Shown piece by piece: positions 45,392-57,310 of a stretch of DNA of 64,000 nucleotides. The stretch lies in assembly GCA_019914945.1 (NCBI GenBank), contig CM034110.1, positions 2,113,001-2,177,000 of the forward strand. Direction: 5' to 3'. This DNA comes from Typha latifolia. Its lineage: Eukaryota; Streptophyta; Magnoliopsida; Poales; Typhaceae. Within the stretch, counting starts at the first letter, position 1; each line of letters opens with the position of its first letter. Under the pieces are notes generated by a model that saw only the letters and a program-made list of their open reading frames with translations, searched no databases and was not told the DNA's origin. The position numbers and the translations under genes are program-made.

Positions 45392-46834
45392 TGTTAAATT
45401 CATAATTGTAATATTTGTTATGCCCAAATTATTAAATGTTAATATTTTATTTTAACTAATTAATATATTTTAGTTATATGTAGACCGTTGATCAATTGAA
45501 TCTTATTTAATCACTAAAAATGGTAAAATTTGGACTCAAACTAGAATTAGGCTTAGCCACTACTAACTAACTGAATCTACCTCTCATCTTTCAAGTTATG
45601 CTTAAGTCAAACTATGATCCACTAATCTCTTTCTTCCTTGTATAAATCAGAATGAGTCAAAATTCCTTTTTTTTTTATCAAGTAACAGATTTTCAGCAAT
45701 CAAATCTCTATCAAGTTGCAGAATTTTAGCAAGGAATCTTCACCTAATGTAGCAGATTTTTAGCTCCAATTCAGGCAAAATTTTAGCAATAATTGCAGCA
45801 GTAAACAAATTTCAAATTTTATTTGAGCAATAATTTGAGCCAAGCAAATTACCCACCTAATACGGTAGATTTCTAGCATATTTCATGCATATTTTTATCA
45901 GATTTTATGCACATATTTAGCAGATTTCAAACACAATCAAGCAGATTTCTAGTCGATTTGGAGCAGAATTTCATGCTCCAAGAAGTCTGTAAATAGAGGG
46001 GAGGGGTTGAGAGCTAGAGGAAAATAATTTTTCTTGTGTATTTTCTGTTAAGATTTTCTTTTGAGGAGTTGTAGTTTAAAATTCAACATTTAAATGTGCA
46101 ATTGTTTCAATTCAATTGGCAACAATAGAGCACATTCGAAAAAATTTCAATCTTTGTAAGTCAGCAAAGTTCATATTCTGATTTTCTTTTAGCGTAATCT
46201 CTTATTTTTGGATTTGAATTTTGTTTTTGAAAGAAATATTCTACAACTCTTTGGTGCTAAATCTCATATTTATTTTATTCAAGTTGTGTTATTAACTACT
46301 AAAATTAATTTTTTTAATTTTCTTTAGGTTGAGGATGAAGCTTGTTGAGAACATTTTTCTTTTATTCTAAATCTCTTATGTGTTCTTAATTGCTAAATAG
46401 GTTTTTTTTTCTTCTACTTTAAATTTGTTGTTTAGAATTTAGATATTAGTTTTTACTCCATATTTTCTAAAAATCAAGGAAAAACGTAATTTTTATGAAA
46501 ATTAAATTATTCATTCAAAGATAATCTTTCAATCCACTAGTGATTGATTTCTTGGTGAATTGTAGAAAAAGAAGAGATTTATGTTATCTAATAAAAAATG
46601 TGTTATCTACAAGTGGATTCCAACGCCTTATTTCTCACATTTAATTAAAAGAAATTTGCAAGAAGGTTTTCTTTCTCCATAAATCTCCTAAACCCATTTT
46701 CCAACTAGGTCAAAATTATTTTTAAAATTTTTAAACACTTCAAATTTTTAAACAAGTCCTCGTGGGATTGATACCTTGCTTGCTGATCTACTCCATAGAT
46801 TAGTGCACTTGCAAGCGTTACTTAATTTTTCACA
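45392..46834 (+). repeat. Athila-like 5' LTR
   Basis: It runs TGTTAAATTCATAATTG to TTTTTCACA, 1443 bp and AT-rich. It is followed by a 9-bp spacer and the primer site. Confidence 0.75.
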
Positions 46835-46843
46835 GCAAGATTT

Positions 46844-46861
46844 TGGCGCCGTTGCTGGGGA
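46844..46861 (+). other. tRNA-Asp-type primer-binding site
   Basis: TGGCGCCGTTGCTGGGGA is present. Athila and related elements use TGGCGCCGTTGCCGGGGA, complementary to plant tRNA-Asp; one base differs here. Confidence 0.9.
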
Positions 46862-47774
46862 CTTGTGTTAAAACTATTTTGAAATTTTAAAATTAATTTT
46901 TCTACTAGTTGTTTAAAAAAATTAAAAAAACAAGAAAAAAAATTAAAAGTTTCTTTTAAAAAAATTTAACAAAAAAATTTGAATTTTGTTCTTGTTTTGA
47001 ATTATTCTACAGAAACCAAAGAATGACAGAGGATTGTGCTTGAAGAAAAGAAAATTGCTTAAAAATTACTCCCAGCAGAGTAATTGCTTACCGGTTGACT
47101 CGACTGGAAGGTTTGAATTTTCTTAACCCTACCCATGAATCTCCTGTCAGTGGGTTCTGAACTAATTCTGTATAATTGTGCATTCATATTTGCATAAAAG
47201 ATTTAGTAAAGGCACAAATCTCACCAAGATAAGGAGTGGATTTAATCACCACATCCTTGCCCACTTAAGTTAATCATCCCCTTTCATTTTAAAACCCAAG
47301 CCAAACATCTAACTTAAAATCAAGTAGACGTCGGCCAAAGGATTTCACATAGCTCATAGGAACCTCTCAGAAAGAGTTATCTTTTGGTAAGTCCAGTGAG
47401 CACCTTCCAAATTACAATGTCTAAGTAAGTTCCGTTAAAAAGAAGAGCCGTATTAAGGCGCTTAAGGGAATTGGTATTCTGAAGAGGCCAGTGCCCACTA
47501 GTATCCCTAGGAACTTACCTGGTTGTGTTTTGGTAGGTCTTAACTAGTAATCCTCTAGCTTACTCTGAAAGGGAGTAGGAGCTCTCTAATTAGAAAAGAA
47601 GTGATTCTCTACAAGATTAGAAATGAAAAAAAAATTGCTTACTCTCATATTATACTTTAAAAATACAAACTGTTGACTGTGATTTGCTTGGTAAGATTTG
47701 TGTTTGTGAAGACTTTTTAAAACTTAGAAATTAGTTAGGTTCAAAATAGATCATGTCGGCTTGCTAGGAAAGAA
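46862..47774 (+). other. Athila-like untranslated leader
   Basis: About 900 bp between primer site and gag without a supported gene. Long leaders are usual in Athila-type elements. Confidence 0.6.
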
Positions 47775-49330
47775 ATGACTGAAAACCATCAATCGGTTAA
47801 TGATGATACCATAATTTTACAAGAGCGATTTGCCCCTAATGGAACCCAACCTTCAAAATGCATTTTGTTACCTAACACTAATGCAACTCATTTTGAATTA
47901 GAACCTGCCATCCTTCAATTTCTTCCTTCCTTTTATGGTAAGGAAAATGAGAATCCAACTCTCATGTTGATGAATTCTTGGATATTTGTTCAACATTCAA
48001 ATTTCAAAAAATTTCTGATGAATCTGTTAGGCTAAGGTTCTTTCCTTTTTCATTGAAAGACCAAGCAAGAGCTTGGTTGAATCACTTGAAGCCTAACTCG
48101 ATCACCACTTGGAGAGATTTGAACTATAAATTTGTGTCCAAATTTTACCCTATGCCTCGAACAAATCAATATAGATTGGTCATCTCCACTTTCAAGTAGA
48201 AAGAGGAAGAGAAATTTCATGAGTCATGGGAAAGGTTTAAGGATCTTCAAATTAAGTGCCCTCATCACAATTTTGAAAAATGGTGGTTAGTTCAGTATTT
48301 CTACAATTGTCTAACTGACACAAATCATAATCTAGTTGAGTTCATGAGCGGTGGGTCATTCATGGCTAAGAGCACACCTGAAGCTTGGGCTCTTTTTGAA
48401 AGAATAGCTGAAAATTCTCAACAATGGGACTTTAGTACTGAAAGCTGATGGTCGTCACAATCTAAGAGAGGAATATATGAAGTTCAACTTGATGTGAGTA
48501 TGAATGCACGACTGGATAGTTTGTCTAGGAAAGTTGATGCCCTTGTGTTAAGTCAAACTATGAAACTCATAAATCAGGTGCAATATAAAGTTTGTAGTGT
48601 TTGTGCCAGTCCCATGCACACTATAATGGTTTGCCCTTCCTTAGGGTACCAAGATGGGTTCAATGAACAAGTGAATGCCCTAAATCAATTTAGAAAACCA
48701 TTCAATGGTTCTTACTCTGAAACATACAATCCAAATTGGCGATATCACCCCAATTTTTCTTGGAGGCCACAGCAGCCTCAAATATACCAAGGAGGACCTC
48801 TAGGATTTAACTAATTACGTCCTCCTACTCAGCCTGTCTCTTATACCCCTCCTCTTAATCAATCGGTTATAGTACTAAAGCAATAACCATCCAACTTAGA
48901 AGCAATAATAGAGAAATTTATCACTGAAATTAGTGCTAATTTGCAAAGAATAAAAGCTACCAATATACAAAATTCTCAAGCCATTTCTCAGCTTCAACGT
49001 CAAGTGGGTAAGTTAGCATCTAAGGTTAGTGCGAAAGAACAAGGAAAATTTCCAAGTCAACCCATTCCTAACCCAAAGGGCCAATATGTGGTTAGCCAAC
49101 CATCCACCTCAGGTGTGCACAACGAACAAGTTCAATCAATCATTACCCTTAGGTCTGGAAGACTAGTCAACAATAAGGTTGAAGTGCCAAATCATAAAAA
49201 ATCTATCTGAGAGGGAGAGGAAATCTATGTACCGCAAAATAAGCATGATAGTTCATCTAGAACTATAACCTTCGACTCTAGCAACCCAAGTCAGTCTTTA
49301 CCCAAGTCTAGAATTTCATCTGAGTAGACT
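47775..49330 (+). pseudogene. gag: Athila-like gag
   Basis: The start MTENHQSVNDDTIILQERFA is at 47775. Then FELEPAILQFLPSFYGKENE, RLRFFPFSLKDQARAWLNHL, ITTWRDLNYKFVSKFYPMPR, FKDLQIKCPHHNF, EAWALFERIAENSQQWDF, a CCHC knuckle CSVCASPMHTIMVC (about 48595-48636) and NPNWRYHPNFSWRPQQPQ. A frameshift lies near 48000 and stops near 48198, 48446 and 48812. The order is that of Athila/TAT gag. Confidence 0.85.
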
Positions 49331-50300
49331 TTAATTCCCAAAGCACCATTTCCCCAAAGACTAACTCAGGCTAAAGTAGGAACAAACTTTAATGAGATGA
49401 TGGAATTATTTAAGCAAGTTGAAATTAACATTCCATTACTCGATGCCATCAAGCAAGTTTGTGCTTATGCCAAATTTTTGAAGGATCTTTGCACTCAGAA
49501 AAGAAAATCAAAAGTGCAAAAAAAGGCATTCCTAGCTGAGCAAGTAAGCTCAATCATCCAAAACAACATTCCACCTAAGTTTAAAGATCCAGGTTGTCCT
49601 ACTATTTCGTGTGTCATTGGCAATCATGTCATTGATAAAGCCCTTTTGAATTTAGGAGCAAGTGTTAATCTTTTGCCGTATTCAATTTACAAGCAATTAG
49701 GTCTTGGAGAGTTGAAGCCAACTCAAATTAGACTATCTTTGGCATATCGTTTTGTCAAATATCCTTGAGGCATCATAGAGGATGTTCTGATTAAGGTAGA
49801 CAAGTTCATTTTTCATGTGGATTTCATAATCCTTGATACTGAACTTGTCCAAAACCCGAGCAATCATATCGCTGTGATCTTAGGAAGGCCATTCCTAGCC
49901 ACTGCTAATGTAGTCATTCACTGTCAAAATGGGATTATGAAGCTGTCTTTTGGCAATATGACTATTGAATTAAATGTTTTTGATGTTAGCCATCAACCTC
50001 TTGAAACTGATGATGTTTTTGAGGTTGACATGATTGAAGGCCTATTAGTGAGCATAAATGAGCAAACAAATATTGAGGATCTTTTAGAAAAGTGTCTTTT
50101 ACATTTTGACGGTGATTTTGATTGGAAAACTTCTTTTGAGGAGGTCAATACATTGTTTGAATCTGCACCTCTTATGGATTTTAATAAATGGTAGCCTAAG
50201 ATTGAACTTCTTCCACTATCTTCACCCCCAACTCCTCCGTCCATCATAGAACCTCCAAAGTTAGATCTTAAACCACTACCTGATACTCTTAAGTATGTTT
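49331..50300 (+). pseudogene. Athila-like protease with altered active site
   Basis: It has LFKQVEINIPLLDAIKQV, AYAKFLKDLCTQKRK, CPTISCVIGNHVIDKALLN, LGASVNLLPYSIYKQLGLGE and VILGRPFLATANVVIHCQNG. The catalytic D-L-G of Athila proteases reads N-L-G here (codon AAT near 49648). A stop follows VKYP at 49768. Downstream the linker (PLETDDVFEVDMIEGLL) is open to 50194. Confidence 0.85.
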
Positions 50301-50905
50301 TTTAGGCTCTTCTCAAACCCTTCCTATTATTATAGCATCTGAGTTGGGTAAGGAACATGAGGAAAAAGTTGTGAGTTTCTTAAAAGAATACAAGGAAGCT
50401 ATAGAATGGACCATAGTTGATATCAAGGGAATTAGTCCTAATGTGGTTATGCATCGAATCTATTTAGAGAAAAATGCAAAAAAAAATCTCGTGAACTGCA
50501 ACAGATGATAAATCCTATGATGAAGGATATTGTTAGAATTGAAGTGCTAAAATTATTAGATGCGGGTATTATTTACCCAATTTTGGATAGTGCATGGGTG
50601 AGTCCAATTCATGTTGTGCCTAAGAAGTCTGGCATTACAGTAGTGCAGAATAATAATGATGACTTAGTACCCACTCGTGTTCAAACAGGGTGGCGTGTTT
50701 GCATTGACTATCGAAAACTTAATTTTATAACTAGGAAGGATCATTTTCCCCTTCCTTTCATTGATTAGATGCTTGAAAGGTTAGCCGGACATGCTTATTA
50801 TTGTTTTCTAGATGGTTATTCTAGCTATAACAAAATCCCTATAGCACCTGAGGATCAAGAGAAGACCACGTTTACGTGCCCCTTTGGAACATTTGCTTAT
50901 CGTCG
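50301..50905 (+). pseudogene. Athila-like RT, N-terminal half
   Basis: It has GISPNVVMHRI-type sequence, NPMMKDIVRIEVLKLLDAGI, WVSPIHVVPKKSGITVV, GWRVCIDYRKLNFITRKDHF, DGYSSYNKIPIAPEDQEKT and TFTCPFGTFAYRR. Stops and a shift at 50304-50480 and a stop at 50766 break it. It ends just before the MPFGL motif and the catalytic YxDD. Confidence 0.85.
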
Positions 50906-51052
50906 GTTTTTGCGAAACTGATGTAGGTATTCGCAAGCGCATTTGAACGCACCTACACGCGTTCGAACGCGACCTACATAAAACTTATTTTTCTCTGAAA
51001 TAAACACTAAAACAATGCTCGAGACGACATTCGTGAAGTTTGAATCATATCA
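50906..51052 (-). repeat. E7 LTR fragment
   Basis: It begins inside the TTCGAA cluster (TGCGAAACTGATGTAGGTATTC) and ends GAATCATATCA at 51052, equivalent to GAATCGTATCA. This is the U3 end of an A-family 3' LTR. The rest was lost at the Athila junction. Confidence 0.7.
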
Positions 51053-51255
51053 ATCCACTATGCTTTCGCAACCTTGTCCTCAAGGTATGAAATTGGTGAA
51101 GCGATCCATGATATCCGCATCGAGCTCCCAAGTAGACTCATAAGTGGGCTTGCCTAGACACTCGATCAACACTTCTGTCTCCAATTTGGATCCATGGCGT
51201 CTTCTCCTACGGCCTAAGACTCGGACTAGTTTAGCTGGGCTATCTTCTTCCATCG
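51053..51255 (-). pseudogene. E7 chromodomain and integrase C-terminus, part 1
   Basis: It is collinear with 3865-4070 of E1 on the minus strand: the end motif CTTGTCCTCAAGG (rc), then IMDRF, the STWELD-type chromodomain, VLIEWL and the RRRRHGSKLE segment. It breaks at the E8 target site CATCG. Confidence 0.75.
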
Positions 51256-52074
51256 TGTTAGGTTTTTAATTATTGGCAATTGTGTACAAAATATTCTAAG
51301 TGTATTTTTATATGTATATGAGCTTTATACAAGTCTAGAATATCTCTGGTTTGAAGAATTGCAAAATTATTGGAAAAAAGCTGTTGAGTTTACAACGCGT
51401 TCACAAACGCGTTCGAACGTGGTGCGTTCACAAATGCATTCGAACGCGGGTACTGTGTTCACACAGACCGAGAGCTGCATTCACAAACTCATTCGAACAC
51501 AACCTGATGAATTCAAGTTGTCGCGTTCGAATGTACTCGGGCCCGTTTGAACGCACCTAAGATCAAGTCATGCCGTTCGAACTCACCTGGGTCGCGTTCG
51601 AACGCACCAACGAAGTTTGAAAATATTGGACTTTCGTGAGTATGGATAAGACTTATTGAAGGAGACTTCTTGAGGCTACATCGGTTCTTCAACCAACAAA
51701 GTTCTCATCTAAAAGGCTTAAACTTTCGTCTTAAGGGCTATCTAGACGAAAGAACAATCTTGAGGGCTACTGAGGTTGGACATCAATCACGAGAAGTAGT
51801 GAATCGTGGGTTCTAGCGAGCAAAACTAAGAGAAACAAAGTCGTTTGGATCGACGGGTTGTTTAGTGAGTTAGTTTTGTAACTGCTACTATTCTAGTGAT
51901 TGGTTTCGATGCGAGTTTAGATCCGTGGTTTTTTTCCATTTGGGTTTCTCCACGATAAAATCTTGATGTTCATCTCTGCTTTCGTTCTTATTATTTTTAC
52001 AGACTTTTACTTGAGCGAACGAATGATATCATTGCCTAGTATTTAGATACATACTTGTGTCTAGGGGTTTTTCA
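51256..52074 (+). repeat. E8 5' LTR
   Basis: It runs TGTTAGGTTTTTAATTATTGG to GGGGTTTTTCA, 819 bp. TTCGAA-type motifs are at about 51405-51605. Compared with the 3' LTR it lacks about 73 bp (3' LTR 58951-59023) that hold the TATA box, so this copy's own promoter looks disabled. Confidence 0.9.
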
Positions 52075-52076
52075 AT

Positions 52077-52088
52077 TGGTATCAGAGC
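52077..52088 (+). other. E8 primer-binding site
   Basis: TGGTATCAGAGC lies 2 bp after the 5' LTR. It is the initiator-Met type. Confidence 0.9.
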
Positions 52089-52123
52089 GGGTTCTCTCAC
52101 TCTTTGAGAGAGATCAGATAGGC

Positions 52124-53596
52124 ATGAATTTTCATAGAGATAGACCATCATCTATTAGTAGGGGTGAAAACGGATCGGATACGGATCGGATAATGCTCAA
52201 CCCATATCCGGATCTGTATTTTTAGTTCGGATACGGATTCAGATACGGATATTAGACGGATAATAAAATTTAAAACCATATCCTAGCTAAACGGATACGG
52301 ATAATTTTTCGGATAAAGGATCAGATCGTAAACGGATATTGATTAAATTTAAAATAATTATAATATTTTATTTAAATATAATTAACACAAAATTATTAAG
52401 AGTTTTATAACAAATAATTTTTTTGTATGTCAAATATATAAAATTAGAGAAATTAATCTCTATAAATAATATATAACGTATTGTTAGTAATAATATTAAT
52501 ACTTACTATTTAAATAAGCAAACTAAAAACTGTAAATCATTTAAAAAAATATGCGGATAAACGGATATCCGATATCCGTATCCGAATCCGAAAAATATAT
52601 CCGACCCGTATCCGAATCCGTATCCGAATTTTTTTCAAAAATTCTATCCGTATCCGAATCCGAATCCGAATCGGATATAAATTTTTTATCCGAATCCGAT
52701 CCGAGTCGGGTCGGATAGCGGGTCGGATCGGAGTTAATCCGACCCGTTTTCACCCCTATCTATTAGACCTCCTATCCTAGATGGATCAAATTATGGATAT
52801 TGAAAAGCTAGGATGAGAGCTTACTTGAAGTCTATAGATGAACGAGTATGGTTTGCCGTTGTGAACGGTTGGAGTCCACCAATGTACATGGTGGATGATA
52901 AACTTGCTGATAAATCGATAGAGTCATGGGATAGGTCAGATTATGAAAAAGTTGGATGGAATAGCAAGACAATAAATGCAATTTTTAGTTGTGTTTCCTC
53001 AGAAGAATTTAGAAGAATTTCTACTTGTGAGATAGCAAAAGAAACTTGAACGATCTTAGAAACTACTCACAAAGGAACTATGGCTGTAAAACTTTCTAAA
53101 CTTCAGAGGTTGACTACTAGTTTTGAAACTCTACATATGGAGGAGAATGAGATATTTGATGAGTTCTATGCAAAGCTAAGTGATATAGTCAACTCCAGTT
53201 TCAACCTAGGAGAGAATTCCTGAAAACAGAATTTTTCGTAAGATCCGTAGGTCTTTTCTAGAGAGGTTTCAGGCGAAAGTTACAGCTATTGAGGAAATTA
53301 AGGACATCGATTCTATGAAAGTTGAACAATTGGTAGGAAATCTACAAACATTTGAGTCCAGTCTTTCAGAACTGAGGAAGTCCAAAGGGATTGCCCTATC
53401 CACAGTTGAACAAAATATAGAGGAGTCTGATGATGAAGGTGATTTAGATGTTGAAATGTTGGCTATGTTCGTCAAAATGTTTAATAAATTCTTTCGGAAG
53501 CCAAACAAGTTGAATGCTGAAAAACTTGAGAAAAACAAAGCCTTTGTGAAAAAAGGAGAATACTGTGAGTTCGAATACAGGTGTGAGCAACAATAG
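52124..53596 (+). pseudogene. gag: E8 gag, split by a MITE
   Basis: From ATG at 52124 (MNFHRDRPSS) the frame runs into the MITE at 52159. It resumes after 52766 as RPPILDGSNYGY, then KARMRAYLKSIDERVWFAV, GWSPPMYMVDD, SKTINAIFSCVSSEEFRRIS and THKGTMAVKLSKLQRLTTSF, the usual copia gag (UBN2-type) order. Stops occur near 52801, 53049 and 53220. The part 53315-53596 is acidic (EESDDEGDLDVEML). Confidence 0.8.
52159..52758. mobile_element. hAT-like MITE, 600 bp
   Basis: Terminal inverted repeats start TAGGGGTGAAAACGG(A) and end (C)CGTTTTCACCCCTA. The 8-bp target duplication TCTATTAG is at 52151-52158 and 52759-52766. The interior is AT-rich with many GGATA/TATCC runs, able to fold into long hairpins. 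It has no transposase, so it is non-autonomous. An 8-bp duplication with a TAGGGGTG end is typical of hAT elements. Confidence 0.93.
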
Positions 53597-54420
53597 TGTC
53601 AAATAGAAAAATAAGAATTCTGAGAATAAAGTTCGATGTTTTGAATGTTCTAGTTTTGGACACATAGCACAAGAATGCCCTAATCGCCTTAAGAAGAAGG
53701 GTAAAGCTATGAAAGTTACTTTGGATGACTTAGATGAATCTGATGATGATTCTGGAAAAGACGAAGAAAACTTTGTAGCTTTTGCCTCTTCTCTAATTAA
53801 TATTGATTCTATTGTTGATATTGATAGTATAGATGATCAAGATATGTTACCAGCTGAGGAAGATGAATCTGAAATTTAAAAGGCATATAATGATCTGTAC
53901 CTGGAGTCGTTTAAACTCAAGAAAAGCAATCTTAGACTACTTTAATGACTCAAGGTAATCGAACTAGAAAGAACTCAATTTGAGGATAAGTACAAATTGG
54001 AACTTGAATATGTCAAAGACCTTTCTGAACAACTTGACAATGCAAAAAATAAAATGAAGGCTGATGAAATTGAACTAGAGCGACTGAATAAGGAAGTGAC
54101 ATTTCTAAAAGGGAAGAACAAACTTGACGAGATTCTAAAGGCTTAGATCTCTAGAAAAGACAAGTATGGTGTTGGATACACTAGTAATTTAAATAATAAT
54201 AAAACTATCTTCGTTTCTGCAGATATACAAAAAGAAGAATATCTGAAGTCATCAACCACATTTACAAACCAATCCTGGATGAATGCTTCTAAACTGAAGG
54301 TGAATCTACAAACTGGTGAATCGTTAATAGCACCAAAGGTAAACTTTAGTCACACTCCTTGACAAAAGGTGAGTAGAAAAGGGTTTGTTCCAACATGCTA
54401 TCATTGCGGCATTCTAGGGC
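53597..54420 (+). pseudogene. E8 nucleocapsid: two zinc knuckles and coiled-coil linker
   Basis: The first knuckle CFECSSFGHIAQEC (about 53638-53679) has regular C-X2-C-X4-H-X4-C spacing. An acidic stretch (DDLDESDDDSGKDEENF) follows, then a helical linker with heptad-like Leu/Glu (about 53940-54150). A second knuckle, CYHCGILGHIRHHC, lies at about 54400-54441. Two knuckles separated by a long linker are usual in SIRE/Maximus elements. Stops are present. Confidence 0.8.
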
Positions 54421-54895
54421 ATATTCGACATCATTGCAAATTTTTGCACAAACCTAGAACTACTTTCATTTATAGGATGAAAACAAAGGCCATATGGGTC
54501 AAGAAAAGTGATTTGAAATGTTATATTGTGCATACAGTCTCGAAAGCTTTAAATTCTGATTTGTGGTATTTAGACAGTGGCTGTTCAAGATATATGTCGG
54601 GTGACAATTCGTTATTTTCTAATCTTAAAAAACATGAAGGGGGAGTTGTGACATTCGGAGATGGTAATTCATCCAAGGTAATAGGTAAATGAAAGGTAAG
54701 TTCTCCGCGGGTTCCTATTCTTAAAAATTTCTTTATGTTAAGGGCTTGAAAGCAAATCTTTTGAGCATTAGTCAATTTTGTGATGAAGATTATGAGATAA
54801 AATTATCCAAAAATGATTGTACTATTCTAGATCATGGTGGTAATGTTATATTTTATGGATCTAGAACATCTGATAATTGCTATGTTGTTCGAAAT
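54421..54895 (+). pseudogene. E8 protease and pre-integrase domain
   Basis: Protease shows DLWYLDSGCSRYMSGD (active site D-S-G) and VVTFGDGNSSKVIGK, stopping at 54690. The pre-integrase part GLKANLLSISQFCDED, YEIKLSKNDCTILDHGG and FYGSRTSDNCYVV follows. The HHCC region and the whole D-D-E core that should come next are absent. Confidence 0.85.
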
Positions 54896-56216
54896 AAAGC
54901 TAGACTCGTAGCACAGGGATATACTCAGGTTGAGGGTATAGATTTTGATGAGACATTCGCTCCTATTGCTAGATTAGAGTTTATTCGTATACTGCTTGCT
55001 ATTGCTTGTCACTTAAAATTTAAATTGTTTCAAATGGATATTAAAAGTGCTTTCTTGAATGGTACTCAAAATGAAGATGTTTATGTGGAACAACCGAAAG
55101 GGTTTGAAGATCAGAAATTTCCTTCTCATGTGTTTAAACTGAAAAATGCTCTCTACGGGCTAAAACAAGCTCCAAGAGCTTGGTATGAGAAGTTGACCAC
55201 TTTTTTAGTGGATGCGGGGTTCACTCGAGGGGGAGTGGACAAGACATTGTTCATTAGACGGTCGAACAAGAGTTTAGTTGTGGCACAAATATATGTGGAT
55301 GACATTGTCTTCGGGGCAACGAGTCAATCGTTAGCTAAGGAGTTTGCAGATCTCATGCATAGTCATTTTGAGATAAGCATGATGGGTGAGTTGAAGTTCT
55401 TTTTGGGACTTCAAATTACTCAATTGGAAAGAGGGATATTTATCGCTCAAACCAAGTATGCTAAGGATCTTGTGACTAAATTTAGTTTAGAAAATCCAAA
55501 ATATTCTAGAACTCCTATGAGTACAAGTACCAAACTAGGTAAGGATATTTCAGGAAAAAGTGTTGATCAGACACTGTATAGGACCATGATTGGTAGTCTT
55601 TTGTACTTAACTGCTAGTAGACCTAACATTGCATTTAGTGTCGGGGTGTGTGCTAGGTTTCAATTTGAACCTAAGGAGACACATTTGTTTGCTGTGAAAC
55701 GTATCATAAAATATGTCGGTGGCATAGTTGACTTAGGTATCTGGTTTACTTATGACTCGGGAGCTATCATATCTGAATACACGGATTCTGATTAGGCAGG
55801 TTCATGTGATGATAGAAAAAGTACCTCAGGTGGATGTTTTTATATTGGAAACAATCTGGTTGCTTGGCATAGTAAGAAACAAAACTCGATATCTTTATCT
55901 ACTGCGGAGGCCGAGTACATTGTAGCAGGAAGTTATTGTTCTCAGTTACTATGGATGAAATAGATGGTGAAAGATTACGGCATTGAACAAGATACTGTGG
56001 TGCTTTATTGTGACAACATGAGTGCTATTAATATATCGAAAAATCCTGTTCAACACTCGCGTACAAAACATATTGATATTCGACATCATTTTATACGCAA
56101 GTTAATTGAAGACAAAACAATAGCACCAGAATCTGTTGAGTGATCTATTTACAAAACCTTTGGATTTACAGAGATTTGAGTATCTTCGTACTTCTTTAGG
56201 GATTTGTGCTTTGGAT
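54896..56216 (+). pseudogene. E8 RT and RNase H fused to pre-integrase
   Basis: The open frame 54746-55795 (349 aa) joins CYVV to [16 protein letters not shown] without a break. RT motifs are [47 protein letters not shown] and [20 protein letters not shown] stop replaces W in DSDWAG at 55795. RNase H motifs follow: [33 protein letters not shown] and [10 protein letters not shown], then [20 protein letters not shown], ending at 56216. RT itself reads through and could fold. Confidence 0.9.
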
Positions 56217-57210
56217 TGATTTTTTTTGTTTTGGTTTGCGTGTTTTGGTTTGCGTGTTTCTCTTTTATTATTTCTTTTCGTTTCTTTTTAGGTTTTCTTT
56301 ACTCTGAACTTTTTTTTGGTTTTAGTTTCAGATTTGTCAAGAGTTTTTGTCATAAAAAAAATTTGATGCACTCCTAGATTCAATAGTATACTCTTGACAT
56401 ATAAATATAATTTTTCTCTTGATTATGAGTTATTATAGTCAATTTTGTCATCTTGCAGTATATTGTATCATTTCTGATTTGTTCACTCTCTCGACTTCTA
56501 TGATAATTAAATTAAATATAATGCACTCATAACGTGTGTATATTCTTGAGTGAGCATGACATTATAATTTTTTTTTTAATAGCTCACTATTAACGTTGAT
56601 TTGCACAATTTGACCTCATGCTTAGTCATCACAAATGTGTTCATAAAAGATCAATAAAAAGGTCTACAATGAATTAGTGTGAAAGTCATCTTGTTTAGAG
56701 TCCAGTTTGACTCAGTACGTTGCTTGCAAATTAAATAAATTTTTTTTTATGCTTGTGAATATCTTCTTGCACATTGTTTGATATGTACTACAAGAAAAGG
56801 GCTACCTACTCATGTGTAAAAATCATCATTGCACCTATATAAAAAAATAATACAGGAAAAATTCCTGTTCGGTTATGGATAATAAGTCAAAAAGTGCAAA
56901 TTTAAATACTAAGTCGGTTTGACTATTGGGTTGTTTCATTGTTTAAATAGGAAAGTTTGTTTAAGAAGAATGCTTCATGTTATCTATGCTCACCTTGCAT
57001 ATGCATATTGTTATGATCAATCAAGATAAATTTAATATTGAGTGATGCATTAGAATTGATTATAATATACTTTTGATGATTTGATTGATCTGTGTATGAC
57101 TTATTTCATTCGATTGTCATATTCTATGTCTTGAATATATTTTGAATTTCTAGAAGTGCATCTTCAAAAAGATTTTTTGATTTTTTCTTAGATTTATTAC
57201 TGAAAAAAAA
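56217..57210 (+). other. E8 spacer after RNase H
   Basis: T-rich sequence without a supported gene, collinear with 38761-39759 of E6 in inverse orientation. Blocks such as CTCGACTT, GTACTACAAGAAAAGGGCTACC and TTTGCACAATTTGACC are kept in both. Conservation suggests an element part rather than an insertion. Confidence 0.55.
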
Positions 57211-57310
57211 GGGCGTTCGAACACAAATTTTTCAGTTCGAACGCGGTGACTGGCGCGTTCGAACGCGTAGACTAGTGTGTTCGAACGCACTCGAGGATTC
57301 TTTATATATT
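57211..57310 (+). promoter_or_regulatory. internal promoter-like module of E8
   Basis: TTCGAA is at 57216-57221, 57236-57241, 57258-57263 and 57280-57285, then TATATATT at about 57303. A CT-rich leader (CCAAACCCTAGAAACCCTTC) follows. It lies in the same position as the E6 module at 38660-38760. Confidence 0.6.

Larger units (their letters stand above)
45392..50905 (+). mobile_element. Athila-like Ty3/gypsy element, 3' truncated
   Basis: The LTR is at 45392-46834, a tRNA-Asp-type primer site at 46844-46861, a long leader, gag at 47775-49330, protease at 49390-50200 and RT from 50500. It is cut at about 50905 inside RT by the E7 LTR fragment. It lies next to the family-B integrase remnant. It has no TTCGAA clusters in its LTR, unlike the other families here. 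Confidence 0.85.
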
